A stretch of DNA of 64,000 bases from Enterococcus lemanii (GTDB lineage Bacteria; Bacillota; Bacilli; Lactobacillales; Enterococcaceae), in the NCBI RefSeq assembly GCF_016909125.1, contig NZ_JAFBFD010000009.1, forward strand, positions 1 through 64,000, in the 5' to 3' direction. The position numbers and the translations under genes were made by a program. Positions 55,783 to 64,000 of the stretch are shown here, in pieces; within the stretch, counting starts at the first letter, position 1, and each line of letters begins with the position of its first letter. Under the pieces are notes generated by a model that was given only the letters and a program-made list of their open reading frames with translations, did no database searches and was not told the DNA's origin.

Positions 55783-56400
55783 TTACTCCTTTACAGCCTG
55801 GATAAAGGCTCTTATTTTTTGAATATCTTTTTGACCGTTTGTTTCAACGCCACTGGAGACGTCTACTGCAAAGGGGGTGAAAAAAGTGATGGCTTCTTTG
55901 ACATTTTGTGGATTTAAGCCACCTGCAATAAAGGTTCGCCGCGTTTTAAGTATGTTTTGTAATGCTGGAGTAACGCTTTGCCAATGAAAGGTTTTCCCAT
56001 TGCCGCCAGCATATTTTTCGTTTGTAATCGGGGCATCTAGCAAAATAAACGCCGTGTCACTTGTTTCAATTTGTTTTTTCAAACTTGGACTTTGGCCGTT
56101 AAAACTTTGAATGATTGGCAAAGGGCTCGCTTGTTGTTCTTCTTTCCATTCACCATGGATTTGTAATAAATCCAGTTGGGCAGTTTTAGCGATATGGATC
56201 ACTTCTGTCAAACTTGGTGACACAAAGACGCCCACTTTTTTGACTCTTTTCGGTACATTTTTAGTGATGGCTAATACTTGTTCTGGTGTGACTTGCCGTT
56301 TGCTTTTTGCGAAAACAAAACCTAAATAATCGGCCCCTGCTAAAACGGTCGCATCCACCATTGCTTGATCCGTTAAGCCACAAATTTTAACTTTCGTCAT
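55783..56400 (-). CDS. trpF: Phosphoribosylanthranilate isomerase
   Basis: Amadori rearrangement in tryptophan synthesis. The general-base Cys is in VKICGLTD and the general-acid Asp near [20 protein letters not shown] is the central motif. The ATG overlaps the trpC stop (ATGA), so translation is coupled. Confidence 0.94.
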   Translation of the reverse strand: MTKVKICGLTDQAMVDATVLAGADYLGFVFAKSKRQVTPEQVLAITKNVPKRVKKVGVFVSPSLTEVIHIAKTAQLDLLQIHGEWKEEQQASPLPIIQSFNGQSPSLKKQIETSDTAFILLDAPITNEKYAGGNGKTFHWQSVTPALQNILKTRRTFIAGGLNPQNVKEAITFFTPFAVDVSSGVETNGQKDIQKIRAFIQAVKE

Positions 56401-57155
56401 ACGCGACTCACTTGAAGTGCTTGGGCGACTTCTCTTGGGTTTTGTGCTTTCATTAAAGTTTCGCCAACTAAAACACCATGATAATAAGGCGCCACTTTTG
56501 CAACATCTTCGGCCGTTTTAAAACCCGACTCACTAATATAAATCGCCTCACTGGCTGGTGGGGCCAAAGCGACACTTGTTTCAATACTGACGTCAAATGT
56601 TTTTAAATTACGATTATTGACGCCAATGATTTTGGCACCAATCTTTTGTGCAATTGCTAATTCTACTGCATCGTGGGTTTCAACCAATACTTCTAAATTT
56701 AAGTCACTAGCTGCTTGATATAATGTTGCTAAGCGTTCTGGACTTAAAGCAGCGACAATTAGTAAGACGATACTGGCCCCTGCATTTTTGGCCCGCACGA
56801 GTTGTTTTTCTGAAAGAATAAAATCTTTGCAAAGGAGCGGTACAGAAACGACTTGGCTGACCGACTTTAAATCTGTAATGGTTCCTTTAAAAAAAACTTC
56901 ATCCGTCAAAACCGAAATCGCACTTACACCCGCCGTTTCATATTTTTTGGCTTGAGCTAAAATATCAAGATCCGTATTAATGTTGCCTTTTGAAGGCGAT
57001 GCTCGCTTAATTTCACCAATTAAATGCATTTTTTCGGCATTGTTTTTTACTAAATCGTAAAATTTAGCCCGTTGATTTGGCGTTTGGAGCGTTTCATAAG
57101 GCATTGCCTCAATCTCTTTGGCTTTTTCTTTTAAAATTTTTTCTAAAAAATCCAT
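56397..57155 (-). CDS. trpC: Indole-3-glycerol-phosphate synthase
   Basis: Forms indole-glycerol phosphate. The catalytic region includes GEIKRASPSKGNINTDL, SVLTDEVFFKGT, LLCKDFILSE and GVNNRNLKTFDV. The phosphate-binding SESGF is present. GGGGGAAAAAGA precedes the ATG. It is a single-domain enzyme, not fused to TrpF. Confidence 0.95.
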   Translation of the reverse strand: MDFLEKILKEKAKEIEAMPYETLQTPNQRAKFYDLVKNNAEKMHLIGEIKRASPSKGNINTDLDILAQAKKYETAGVSAISVLTDEVFFKGTITDLKSVSQVVSVPLLCKDFILSEKQLVRAKNAGASIVLLIVAALSPERLATLYQAASDLNLEVLVETHDAVELAIAQKIGAKIIGVNNRNLKTFDVSIETSVALAPPASEAIYISESGFKTAEDVAKVAPYYHGVLVGETLMKAQNPREVAQALQVSRV

Positions 57156-57172
57156 TCTTTTTCCCCCTATTC

Positions 57173-58177
57173 TTAACGTTGAGCCGCCAGTAATTGTTGT
57201 AATTTATCATAGGCCGCACCAGAAGCCAAACACGTTCTTGCAAGCGTAAAACCTTCTGCGAGCGTCTCGACTTTTCCGTTAGCATAAAAACCCAACCCCG
57301 CATTTAAAACAACTGTTTCTAAATACGGCGATGGCTTATTCGCCAATACATCGACTAAAATTTGCGCATTTCTTTCCGGATTTCCACCGACAATTGCTTC
57401 AATGGGTATCGTTGAAAACCCGTAGTCTTCAGGGAATAAATCAAATTGCGTTACAAAACCTTCTTTTAGTAATGCGCATTTGGTTACACCAGCTAAATTG
57501 GCTTCGTCCATACCGTTTGCCCCATGTAAAACGATTGCCCGCTTCCGACCAAGTTTGCCAAGTGTTTCTGCTGTATTTACGATAGTATCCGCGGCATAAG
57601 TGCCCATTAATTGCGTTTGTAATGGTACAGGGTTAATCAGTGGGCCGAGCAAATTGAAAACAGTCGGTGTGGCAAGTTCTTGGCGAATTTTCATGACGGC
57701 TTTCATGCTTGGATGAAGGGCTGGTGCAAATAAAAAGGCGATCCCGACTTCATTTAACAAGTCGCCAATTTCATCCGGTGCAAAATCTAAGCGCACCCCC
57801 AGTTGTTCTAATGTATCGGCACTCCCTGAACGGCTAGATATACTGCGATTGCCATGTTTGGCCATCACGACACCACCTGCTGCTAAAACAAAAGCAGCCG
57901 TGGTTGAAACATTGAAGCTATTACTATGGTCACCCCCTGTTCCACAATTATCCATTGAATTTAGTGGCGCATTGGTAATCGTAATGGACCGTTTTTGCAT
58001 GACTTGAGCAATCGCGGCTAGTTCTTCGATTCGAACCCCTTTATACTTTAAGGCGATTAACAAAGCGCCAACCTGGGCTTCTGAAAGTTGGCCATTAAAA
58101 ATGGTTTCAGCGACGAGTTGCATCTCTTCAAAAGTTAAGTCTTGTCCTTGATATAATTGTTTGGTCAATTCTTTCAT
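57173..58177 (-). CDS. trpD: Anthranilate phosphoribosyltransferase
   Basis: Adds PRPP ribose-phosphate to anthranilate. The PRPP loop is MDNCGTGGDHSNSFNVSTTA and the anthranilate site KHGNRSISSRSGSADTLEQL. GGAGGAGAATTAA lies ahead of the ATG. It abuts trpG. Confidence 0.95.
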   Translation of the reverse strand: MKELTKQLYQGQDLTFEEMQLVAETIFNGQLSEAQVGALLIALKYKGVRIEELAAIAQVMQKRSITITNAPLNSMDNCGTGGDHSNSFNVSTTAAFVLAAGGVVMAKHGNRSISSRSGSADTLEQLGVRLDFAPDEIGDLLNEVGIAFLFAPALHPSMKAVMKIRQELATPTVFNLLGPLINPVPLQTQLMGTYAADTIVNTAETLGKLGRKRAIVLHGANGMDEANLAGVTKCALLKEGFVTQFDLFPEDYGFSTIPIEAIVGGNPERNAQILVDVLANKPSPYLETVVLNAGLGFYANGKVETLAEGFTLARTCLASGAAYDKLQQLLAAQR

Positions 58178-58741
58178 TTAATTCTCCTCCACGATTTTTA
58201 TAAAGGCATCGATTAATATTTGTCCTTTAGGGGTTCCCAGTGACTCGGGATGAAATTGCAAACCAAAAACGGGGTATGTTTCGTGTTGAATCGCCATGAC
58301 ACAATCAGGCGTTTGAGCAATTACTTTTAATTCTTTTGGCAAGCTTTCCTTAGCTAGCATTAACGAGTGGTAACGCATGACTTTCAATTCGCCTTCAACT
58401 TTGGCAAATAATCCTTTTTTTTCATAATCAACAACGGATTGCTTCCCGTGCATAATTTGAGTTGCAGGGACAACTGCTCCTTTTAAGACTTCCCCAATGG
58501 CTTGATGGCCTAAACAAATGCCTAAAATTGGTTTTGTTTGGTAAAAGGTCGCAATCACTTGATTTAATAAACCGGCTTCACTGGGTGTTCCAGGTCCAGG
58601 TGAAAGAACGATACCTTGGGCTTTTTGCGCAACTGCTAGCAACGTTGGGTCATCATTTCGCAATACTTGAATCGGAACGTCTTTAAATTGTTGGACTAAG
58701 TTAAACGTAAATGAATCATAATTATCAACAAGTAAAATCAT
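58178..58741 (-). CDS. trpG: Anthranilate synthase glutaminase component
   Basis: Class I glutamine amidotransferase that feeds ammonia to TrpE. The catalytic Cys is in ILGICLGHQAIGE and the His-Glu pair in GLQFHPESLGTP; SPGPGTPSEAG is the oxyanion segment. The ATG overlaps the trpE stop (ATGA). No fusion with TrpD is present. As in other Firmicutes it could also serve folate synthesis. Confidence 0.93.
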   Translation of the reverse strand: MILLVDNYDSFTFNLVQQFKDVPIQVLRNDDPTLLAVAQKAQGIVLSPGPGTPSEAGLLNQVIATFYQTKPILGICLGHQAIGEVLKGAVVPATQIMHGKQSVVDYEKKGLFAKVEGELKVMRYHSLMLAKESLPKELKVIAQTPDCVMAIQHETYPVFGLQFHPESLGTPKGQILIDAFIKIVEEN

Positions 58742-60126
58742 TTTTCTCCCACCTCCAGTAAGGCTTTGGCTTTTTGTAACGTCTCAAAATATTCAGCTGT
58801 TGGATCAGAATCATATACAATGCCTGCTCCTGCTTGGACATAAGCGACCTCATCTTTTAAAACGAGCGTGCGAATCCCAATCGCAAAGTCCGCTTGATTA
58901 TCATGTGAAAAATACCCAATCGCGCCAGCATAGACGCCTCTTTTAACTGGTTCCCATTCATAAATCCGCGTCATCGCCCGAATTTTAGGTGCGCCACTCA
59001 CTGTTCCAGCTGGTAACGTCGCTTTTAGGGCATCCATTGCCGTTAACCCTTTTTTTAAACGACCTTCCACAAGTGAAACCAAATGCATGACGTAACGATA
59101 TTTCTCAACGGCCATATATAACGGAACGGTTACGCTCCCGATTTCGGCGATGCGTCCGATATCATTTCGTCCTAAGTCAATGAGCATTAAATGTTCCGCT
59201 TGTTCTTTTTCATCATTACGCAACTCTTGCGCGAGTGCTTCGTCTTCGGCTTTGGTTGCCCCTCTTTTACGCGTACCAGCAATCGGATTCGTGGTGACTT
59301 TCTCCCCTTTTACTTGGACCAAACTTTCAGGTGATGAACCAATGACTTTGGTTGATTCATTAAAGTCTAAATAGTACAAATAAGCAGAAGGGTTTGACAA
59401 ACGCAACTTACGATAGTAATCAAATGGGCTTTGTTTGAAATTGGCTTTTAAGCGTTGTGATGGAACGACTTGGAACAAATCCCCCGCTGCGATTTTTTCT
59501 TTGGCTTTTTTAACGACTGCTTCAAAAGCTTCTTGAGTGAAGTTGCTCGTAAATTGTAATGATTCAATCGCAAGCGGGCTTTGCTCACTTGGATTGGGTG
59601 TTTGTAATTCTCGGGTAAGTAATTCTAATTCGCTTTCTAACGTGGCTTCATTTGCCTGGCTATACATATTTTGGACAACTAACGTCACCGTTTCTTTTTG
59701 GTGATCAAATACCACAAATTTTTCAAAAATAAGTAAATCAATTTCTGGCATCCCTAGTTCATCTATTGGTGTCGGCCCGATATCTTCGTAACAAGTAATC
59801 ACATCATAGCCAACGTAACCAATTGCACCTCCTTGAAAAGGAAGCCCTTCGATTACTGCTTCTTCTTTTATGACATATTGTTCAATTTCTTTTAAGGGGT
59901 CTTGAACCGGATACGTTTTTATTGCTTGTGTTAAATGGTTTTTTACGGTTAATTCTTTTTCTTGAAAAGTTAATTCAAAGACTGGATCAAAAGCAATAAT
60001 GGAATAACGACTTGATTCTTTTTCACGCGGAATACTTTCTAATAAACATTTATTTTTTCCATTCATTCTTAAAAAAGCTGAGACGGGGGTTAAACAATCC
60101 CCATTGATTTTTTTGATTTTTTGCAT
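58738..60126 (-). CDS. trpE: Anthranilate synthase component I
   Basis: Converts chorismate to anthranilate with ammonia from TrpG. C-terminal catalytic motifs: PIAGTRKRGATKAEDEALAQ, LIDLGRNDIGRI, LPAGTVSGAPKIRAM and QAGAGIVYDSDP. The N-terminal LLESIPREKESSRYSIIA holds the tryptophan-inhibition element (LLES, S), so feedback inhibition is likely. ATG at 60126 (MQKIKKINGD) was chosen because AAAGGAGTGG lies ahead; the longer frame has no site. It is first in trpEGDCFBA behind two T-box leaders. Confidence 0.94.
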   Translation of the reverse strand: MQKIKKINGDCLTPVSAFLRMNGKNKCLLESIPREKESSRYSIIAFDPVFELTFQEKELTVKNHLTQAIKTYPVQDPLKEIEQYVIKEEAVIEGLPFQGGAIGYVGYDVITCYEDIGPTPIDELGMPEIDLLIFEKFVVFDHQKETVTLVVQNMYSQANEATLESELELLTRELQTPNPSEQSPLAIESLQFTSNFTQEAFEAVVKKAKEKIAAGDLFQVVPSQRLKANFKQSPFDYYRKLRLSNPSAYLYYLDFNESTKVIGSSPESLVQVKGEKVTTNPIAGTRKRGATKAEDEALAQELRNDEKEQAEHLMLIDLGRNDIGRIAEIGSVTVPLYMAVEKYRYVMHLVSLVEGRLKKGLTAMDALKATLPAGTVSGAPKIRAMTRIYEWEPVKRGVYAGAIGYFSHDNQADFAIGIRTLVLKDEVAYVQAGAGIVYDSDPTAEYFETLQKAKALLEVGEK

Positions 60127-60157
60127 TTTTGTCCACTCCTTTATTCTTTTCAAAGTA

Positions 60158-60430
60158 ATAAAAAAACCTCAGATAAGTGCTCGAAAAAAACACTTATCTG
60201 AGGACGAAAATTCGCGGTACCACCTCATTCATAAAGAGACTGCCTCTTTATGCACTCATTCAGCCGTCAATAAACGACCTTCCTCGTTATCGGGAGTACC
60301 CGGAAAGCTCCTACTTTTAATTCAGAGTTTCTTCAACTAAGCCCATTCATTAAGAAAAAGCTGTTTGCTTTTCACCAAGTGCAAACTCTCTTTAAAACTT
60401 TCATTACTTAATTACTCTTCTTAGTTATGA
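60158..60430 (-). promoter_or_regulatory. Second T-box leader of trpE (Trp specifier)
   Basis: Minus strand order: AGAGAGTTTGCAC (stem I base), GGTGAAAAG, a TGG specifier at 60345-60343 in GAATGGGCTTAG, T-box core AGGTGGTACCGCG (60225-60213), then the terminator CCTCAGATAAGTG/CACTTATCTGAGG (60167-60203) with a T run. Uncharged tRNA-Trp would stabilise the antiterminator and allow trpE transcription. Confidence 0.9.
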
Positions 60431-60444
60431 TTTTTATATGCTCA

Positions 60445-60728
60445 TTAAAAAAACAAACCGCCCTCAACAACGCAATCAAACACGTCGTTGAGGGCGGATA
60501 ATTCCACGGTGCCACCTCAATGAATGAAAAAATTCATTCGCTTAATCAGTATCAAACAATACTGCTACTCGTTAACGGGAATCCCCCGGAAAAACCTACT
60601 AATAAAATTTCTTTCAGTCTTTCAGCACAAAAGTCCATTTCACTTCATTGATTTACTGATTCCCACCACCATCAGCTCTCTGTCAAATCGAAATCAAGTT
60701 ACTTCTCTTTTGTTTCGCTTGTTTATTA
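60445..60728 (-). promoter_or_regulatory. First T-box leader of trpE (Trp specifier)
   Basis: Minus strand order: AGAGAGCTGATGG with GGTGGGAATCAG (stem I), a TGG specifier at 60637-60635 in GAAATGGACTTTTG, T-box core AGGTGGCACCGTGG (60517-60504), then the terminator CCGCCCTCAACGACG/CGTTGTTGAGGGCGG (60458-60497) with TTTGTTTTTTT. It lies 5' of a second complete T-box, so two tRNA-Trp readings must succeed in series. Confidence 0.9.
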
Positions 60729-60866
60729 AATTTTAACTTATATTACATTAAAAATAAATAAATGTCAACTGAGAAGTTGTTAAGTTTTTATGAAGTACTT
60801 TTTTCAAACCTGACTAAAGCTTATATAAAAATATGACTTTAATGTTATATCTCATTTTATTTAAAT
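60729..60866. other. AT-rich gap with the trp promoter
   Basis: No gene is seen. The trp operon promoter should lie in 60730-60800, and no clear terminator for the GH95 gene was found. Confidence 0.4.
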
Positions 60867-63047
60867 TCATATTCTCATTGATTCATTTTTTTCTTCTAAA
60901 TGGATTTGATACGCTGTCAACTTCCCATCTTCCCAAGAAAGATCGATCGTTCTTTTTCCGGTCAGACGCAAACCTTTTACATACCCATTTGGCAAGAAAT
61001 CAGGCAAAGCAGGCAATAAGTTTAGTTGCCCAAGCCGTTCATTAACTAATGCATTGGCAATTCCCGCGGTTCCACCAAAATTCGCATCAATTTGAAATGG
61101 TGGGTGAACGCCCCACAAGTTATCTAACGTGGAATCCACGAGCATTTTCTTTAAATACTTCCCTGTGTTGGTTTTGTCTTGTAAAATACTATAAAAATTA
61201 ATAATCCAAGCACAACTCCACCCTGTTGTATGGTGGGCAAATTCACCGTTTAAGCGCTCTTCTAAAGACACCTTACTTGCGGTTATGAGTGTTTCATCGC
61301 TGTCAAAATTTTCACCAGGAAACAATCCATACAAGTGACTAAAGTGGCGATGGCCAGGTTCACTTTCAATAAACTCTTTATCCCATTCAAGAATTTGGCC
61401 TTTTTGACCAATTTGAACTTTTGCTAAACGAGCCTGCACTTGAGTGATTGATTGTAGTAAAGAATCATTCAATTTTAAAATTTGACAAGTTTTGGTAAAG
61501 TTGATGAATAATTCCTCAATCAATTGAAGGTCTAGCGCGCTATCTTTAGTAACGGCACAAGGTGGTGAGTCTTTTGTCACTTGGAATCGGTTTTCCGGAG
61601 AAGTTGAAGGCAAGCTATGATACGTGCCGTCAATTTCAACTAACCAGTCTAAAATAAATAAACACGCTTCTTTTAAAATCGGGTAAGCCGTTTCTTTTAA
61701 AAATTTTTCATCTAAATGATATTGATAGTGTCTAAATAATTCTTGGCTTAACCATAAACCTCCCATCGGCCACATTGCCCACATTGCACTCCCTGTTTCG
61801 CCAACTTTTTGGTCAAAAGGGCGTCCGACTGGATTCGTATTCATCCAGTAATCCACATTATGATGCGCAACAAACCCTTGCATCCCATAATTGATTCGTG
61901 CTGTTTTTTTCCCTTCTACGACTAATTTTTTTAACCAGTCAAAATATGGTGGTAAACAAGCCTCTAAATGACAAGTCTGCGCCAGCCAATAGTTCATTGG
62001 TAAGTTAATATTCGTTGTCCAGTTACTACTCCAAGGCGCACGGACTTCCCATGACCAAATTCCTTGCAAGTTCGCTGGCAAACTACCTTCTCTTGAAGAA
62101 GCAATTAATAAATAACGACCATATTGAAAATAAAGGGCATATAAACTAGGATCTTGGGCACCTGCTTTTAAACGAGCTAAACGTTGATCCGTTGGCAAGG
62201 CGACTTTTTGACCAAAGCCGATTGCAACGGTAGCGAACAATGCTTGGTAATCCGCCATATGTTCTTGTTTAATGGCTTCATACGTTTGCTCTTTCGTATT
62301 TTTAGCGGGTCGAATCAAACTCACTTGCAAAACGAGGGTACTTGCTTTTGTAACGAACAGTTGATTATCCATCACCTCAACTTGGCCATCCGTTGTATAA
62401 ATCGCAATTTCACCGGTGTAATGCTGACCTTTCGTCCCTTGAATGAATGACTCTGGGCGCGTTGGAATGTAATTAGGATCAACATGTTCTGGACATTGAC
62501 CGGTTATTTGGATTTTATTTGGCGTGTAACGAACTTGCGGATTTAACTTTGATTCAAAGGCAATCGCACATTGAAATTGTTGCCCGGTTATTTGAATAAA
62601 AAGAGCATCGTGCAGATAACTGACAAAGTACTCTCGAGTTAGTTTGTCTTGGTCCTGTCCACTTTCAACTTTCGCTATAGCGGTTGCCAAGTCCAAAGAA
62701 CGAGTGTATTTTTGTGTCGTTTGATTTGGAAAGGTTAACACCAAATTACCAAAAGGCAGATAACTCTCGCCATATTCACCAAGTAAATGCTTTTCGGTCA
62801 TTTGTTGTGCTTCTTCATATTTTTCGGCTAAAAGCAAACGCCGAACTTCCGGTAAGTAGTTTAAAACAGCAGGATCATTTTTGTCGCGTACATAGCCTGA
62901 CCAAAGCGTTTCTTGGTTTAACCCAATGATTTCTTTTTCCGCTCCACCCCAAACCATCGCTCCAAGCGAACCATTGCCAAGTGGTAAAACCTCTTCCCAA
63001 TTTCGAGCCGCTTGTTGGTATTCTAATCTTAAATCTTGTTCTTTCAT
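60867..63047 (-). CDS. Glycoside hydrolase family 95 protein (alpha-L-fucosidase-like)
   Basis: About 726 residues, with the family order: N-terminal beta domain (RNWEEVLPLGNGSLGAMVWG), a linker, and an (alpha/alpha)6 barrel. The conserved Asn pair in WTTNINLPMNYWLAQ and the Asp in QIDANFGGTAGI correspond to residues needed by bifidobacterial 1,2-alpha-L-fucosidase. No signal peptide is seen if ATG 63047 is used (AAAGGAAAAGGA ahead), so it would act in the cytoplasm on imported glycans. The longer frame up to 63152 runs through a terminator. A LacI-type operator lies upstream. Confidence 0.88.
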   Translation of the reverse strand: MKEQDLRLEYQQAARNWEEVLPLGNGSLGAMVWGGAEKEIIGLNQETLWSGYVRDKNDPAVLNYLPEVRRLLLAEKYEEAQQMTEKHLLGEYGESYLPFGNLVLTFPNQTTQKYTRSLDLATAIAKVESGQDQDKLTREYFVSYLHDALFIQITGQQFQCAIAFESKLNPQVRYTPNKIQITGQCPEHVDPNYIPTRPESFIQGTKGQHYTGEIAIYTTDGQVEVMDNQLFVTKASTLVLQVSLIRPAKNTKEQTYEAIKQEHMADYQALFATVAIGFGQKVALPTDQRLARLKAGAQDPSLYALYFQYGRYLLIASSREGSLPANLQGIWSWEVRAPWSSNWTTNINLPMNYWLAQTCHLEACLPPYFDWLKKLVVEGKKTARINYGMQGFVAHHNVDYWMNTNPVGRPFDQKVGETGSAMWAMWPMGGLWLSQELFRHYQYHLDEKFLKETAYPILKEACLFILDWLVEIDGTYHSLPSTSPENRFQVTKDSPPCAVTKDSALDLQLIEELFINFTKTCQILKLNDSLLQSITQVQARLAKVQIGQKGQILEWDKEFIESEPGHRHFSHLYGLFPGENFDSDETLITASKVSLEERLNGEFAHHTTGWSCAWIINFYSILQDKTNTGKYLKKMLVDSTLDNLWGVHPPFQIDANFGGTAGIANALVNERLGQLNLLPALPDFLPNGYVKGLRLTGKRTIDLSWEDGKLTAYQIHLEEKNESMRI

Positions 63048-63075
63048 TGAATAATCCTTTTCCTTTGCCTTGTTA

Positions 63076-63091
63076 TTGTAACCGGTAACAA
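63076..63091. promoter_or_regulatory. LacI-type operator upstream of the GH95 gene
   Basis: TTGTAACCGGTAACAA is nearly palindromic with a central CCGG, the common shape of LacI-family sites. It lies 29 bases upstream of the chosen GH95 start. The regulator gene is not in the window. Confidence 0.65.
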
Positions 63092-63125
63092 TTTTAGCAT
63101 ATTTATTGTCTCTTTGTTTTAAAAA

Positions 63126-63162
63126 AAGAGCTTTTATGATTTTTTTCATCATAAACTCTCTT
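63126..63162 (-). terminator. Terminator of the aldehyde dehydrogenase gene
   Basis: AAGAGCTTTTATGAT and ATCATAAACTCTCTT pair with one mismatch. TTTTTTT follows on the minus strand. Confidence 0.75.
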
Positions 63163-63166
63163 ATTT

Positions 63167-64000
63167 TTATCTAAATATCGCTTTTATCTCTAAATAATCT
63201 TCCAAGCCATACAAACCAATCTCACGACCTAAACCTGATTGTTTATAGCCACCAAAAGGAGCTTTAAAACTTCGTGGTGCACCATTGATTGAAACGTTTC
63301 CTGTCCGCAATTGACGTGCTACTTGCATTGCTTCTTCTTTGGGACCAACGACAGCACCAGACAAGCCGTAAATGGAATCATTGGCTAGCGCGATGGCTTC
63401 TTCTACCGTTTCATAAGTCAAAACGGCTAGTACCGGGCCAAAAATTTCTTCTTGAGCAATCGTCATTTGATTGGTTACGTCTAGAAAAACAGTTGGTTCA
63501 ATAAAGTAGCCTTTTCGTGGTAGTTTATGGCCACCGATGAATCGCTGAGCACCTTCTTTTTCCCCTTGAGCGATATAGTTCAGTACGGTGGCTTCCTGGG
63601 TTTTTGAAACGAGTGGCCCCACTCGGTTTTCTACTATTTGTGGATCACCAATTTCTAATTGCTGGTAATAGTCGATAAGTAATTCTTTCGTTTTCACTAA
63701 TTCTGTCTTTGGAATCAGAAGTCTAGATAGTGCTGAACAAGTTTGACCTTGATTATCAATCACTGTTTTTGCGGCAAGTTCGACTGCTTTTGCCAAATCG
63801 CCACCTTTCAAATAAATTAAGGCCGATTTCCCTCCCAATTCTAAGATTAATTTTTTTACATTGGTGCTTGCTAGTGCATATAAAGATTTTCCAACTTTGG
63901 TTGAACCGGTAAACGAAATCACTGCGACTTCTGGATGATTGGCTAAATAAGCACCAATCTCGCTACCACTGCCGGTTATTAAATTAAAAACCCCCGGCGG
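63167..64000 (-). CDS. Aldehyde dehydrogenase, 5' end outside the window
   Basis: NAD(P)-dependent aldehyde dehydrogenase. The frame is open through base 64000 (PPGVFNLITGSGSEIGAYLA...), so the N-terminal part is missing. The coenzyme motif FTGSTKVGK, the general-base Glu in ILELGGKSALI, and the catalytic Cys in NQGQTCSALSRL are all present, as is EEIFGPVLAVLTYE. The substrate is unknown. Its terminator separates it from the GH95 gene. Confidence 0.92.
   Translation of the reverse strand, partial: PPGVFNLITGSGSEIGAYLANHPEVAVISFTGSTKVGKSLYALASTNVKKLILELGGKSALIYLKGGDLAKAVELAAKTVIDNQGQTCSALSRLLIPKTELVKTKELLIDYYQQLEIGDPQIVENRVGPLVSKTQEATVLNYIAQGEKEGAQRFIGGHKLPRKGYFIEPTVFLDVTNQMTIAQEEIFGPVLAVLTYETVEEAIALANDSIYGLSGAVVGPKEEAMQVARQLRTGNVSINGAPRSFKAPFGGYKQSGLGREIGLYGLEDYLEIKAIFR

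Noticed and set aside
1-64000. CRISPR arrays, tRNA or rRNA genes, prophage modules
   Set aside because: No regular short repeat arrays, no tRNA cloverleaf ends and no rRNA-like stretches were noticed on either strand.

Overview
The window is low-GC Firmicutes DNA of Lactobacillales type, most likely an Enterococcus-like genome. The reasons are strong GGAGG ribosome sites, frequent TTG/GTG starts, T-box control of trp, a MET-box upstream of metE, ARG boxes, a Bce-type peptide-detoxification module, and DUF1846 and DUF368 genes. The species cannot be fixed from sequence alone.

Layout. 1-1.03 kb: end of an IS4-family transposase, cut by the window edge. 1.1-4.7 kb: fructose-type PTS permease and the di/tripeptide transporter DtpT. 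5.1-6.6 kb: an IS200/IS605-type element with tnpB only (TnpB plus an omega-RNA region), inserted cleanly in a small reading frame that can be rebuilt across the junction. 6.7-11.9 kb: ohrR-ohr, a GNAT acetyltransferase, an APC permease, and an amine-dehydrogenase-like gene divergent from a MerR regulator with a 19-bp-spacer promoter. 12.1-16.8 kb: a BceRS-BceAB-like module. 16.9-19.2 kb: a small Ric/hemerythrin-like gene and a soluble PAS-MCP protein sharing an FNR-type box, then an exported predicted propeller. 19.3-27.1 kb: a complete argGHCJBDF operon. 27.1-28.1 kb: gene-free, with a cruciform repeat and an IS remnant. 28.1-34.3 kb: iadA, a YfcC-family transporter, another IS remnant, a PBP5-like carboxypeptidase and a PlcR/Rgg-like regulator. 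34.3-37.3 kb: a YxeA-ABC operon. 37.5-39.7 kb: a LysR gene divergent from a CofE-like gamma-glutamyl ligase. 40.1-43.4 kb: a DUF454 gene and an apbE-FMN reductase-FMN reductase/PAS operon. 43.8-46.7 kb: DUF1846, DUF368 and a small multidrug-export family protein. 46.9-51.2 kb: metE-metF with a divergent MtaR-like regulator. 51.2-53.7 kb: an IS remnant and a two-gene AT-rich module of unknown function. 53.8-60.7 kb: trpEGDCFBA behind two tandem T-box leaders. 60.9-64 kb: a GH95 fucosidase-like gene and an aldehyde dehydrogenase cut by the window edge.

The core story is amino-acid supply: arginine, tryptophan and methionine synthesis, each with its own recognisable control (ARG boxes, double T-box, MET-box), plus peptide uptake and isoaspartyl dipeptide cleavage. 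Around it sit envelope-stress modules and redox genes.

The most interesting candidate system is the apbE operon. A flavin transferase without a signal peptide is encoded with an FMN-reductase/PAS fusion whose C-terminus carries two copies of a flavinylation-like motif (DGVSGAS) written with different codons. Other notable items are the reconstructable TnpB insertion with its predicted target motif and guide, an FNR-type box at exactly -41.5 from a predicted start, a possible shared operator between two antimicrobial-peptide ABC operons, and two families of degenerate repeats. One repeat family resolves into the left ends of a dead IS; the other keeps its pairing while its sequence diverges.
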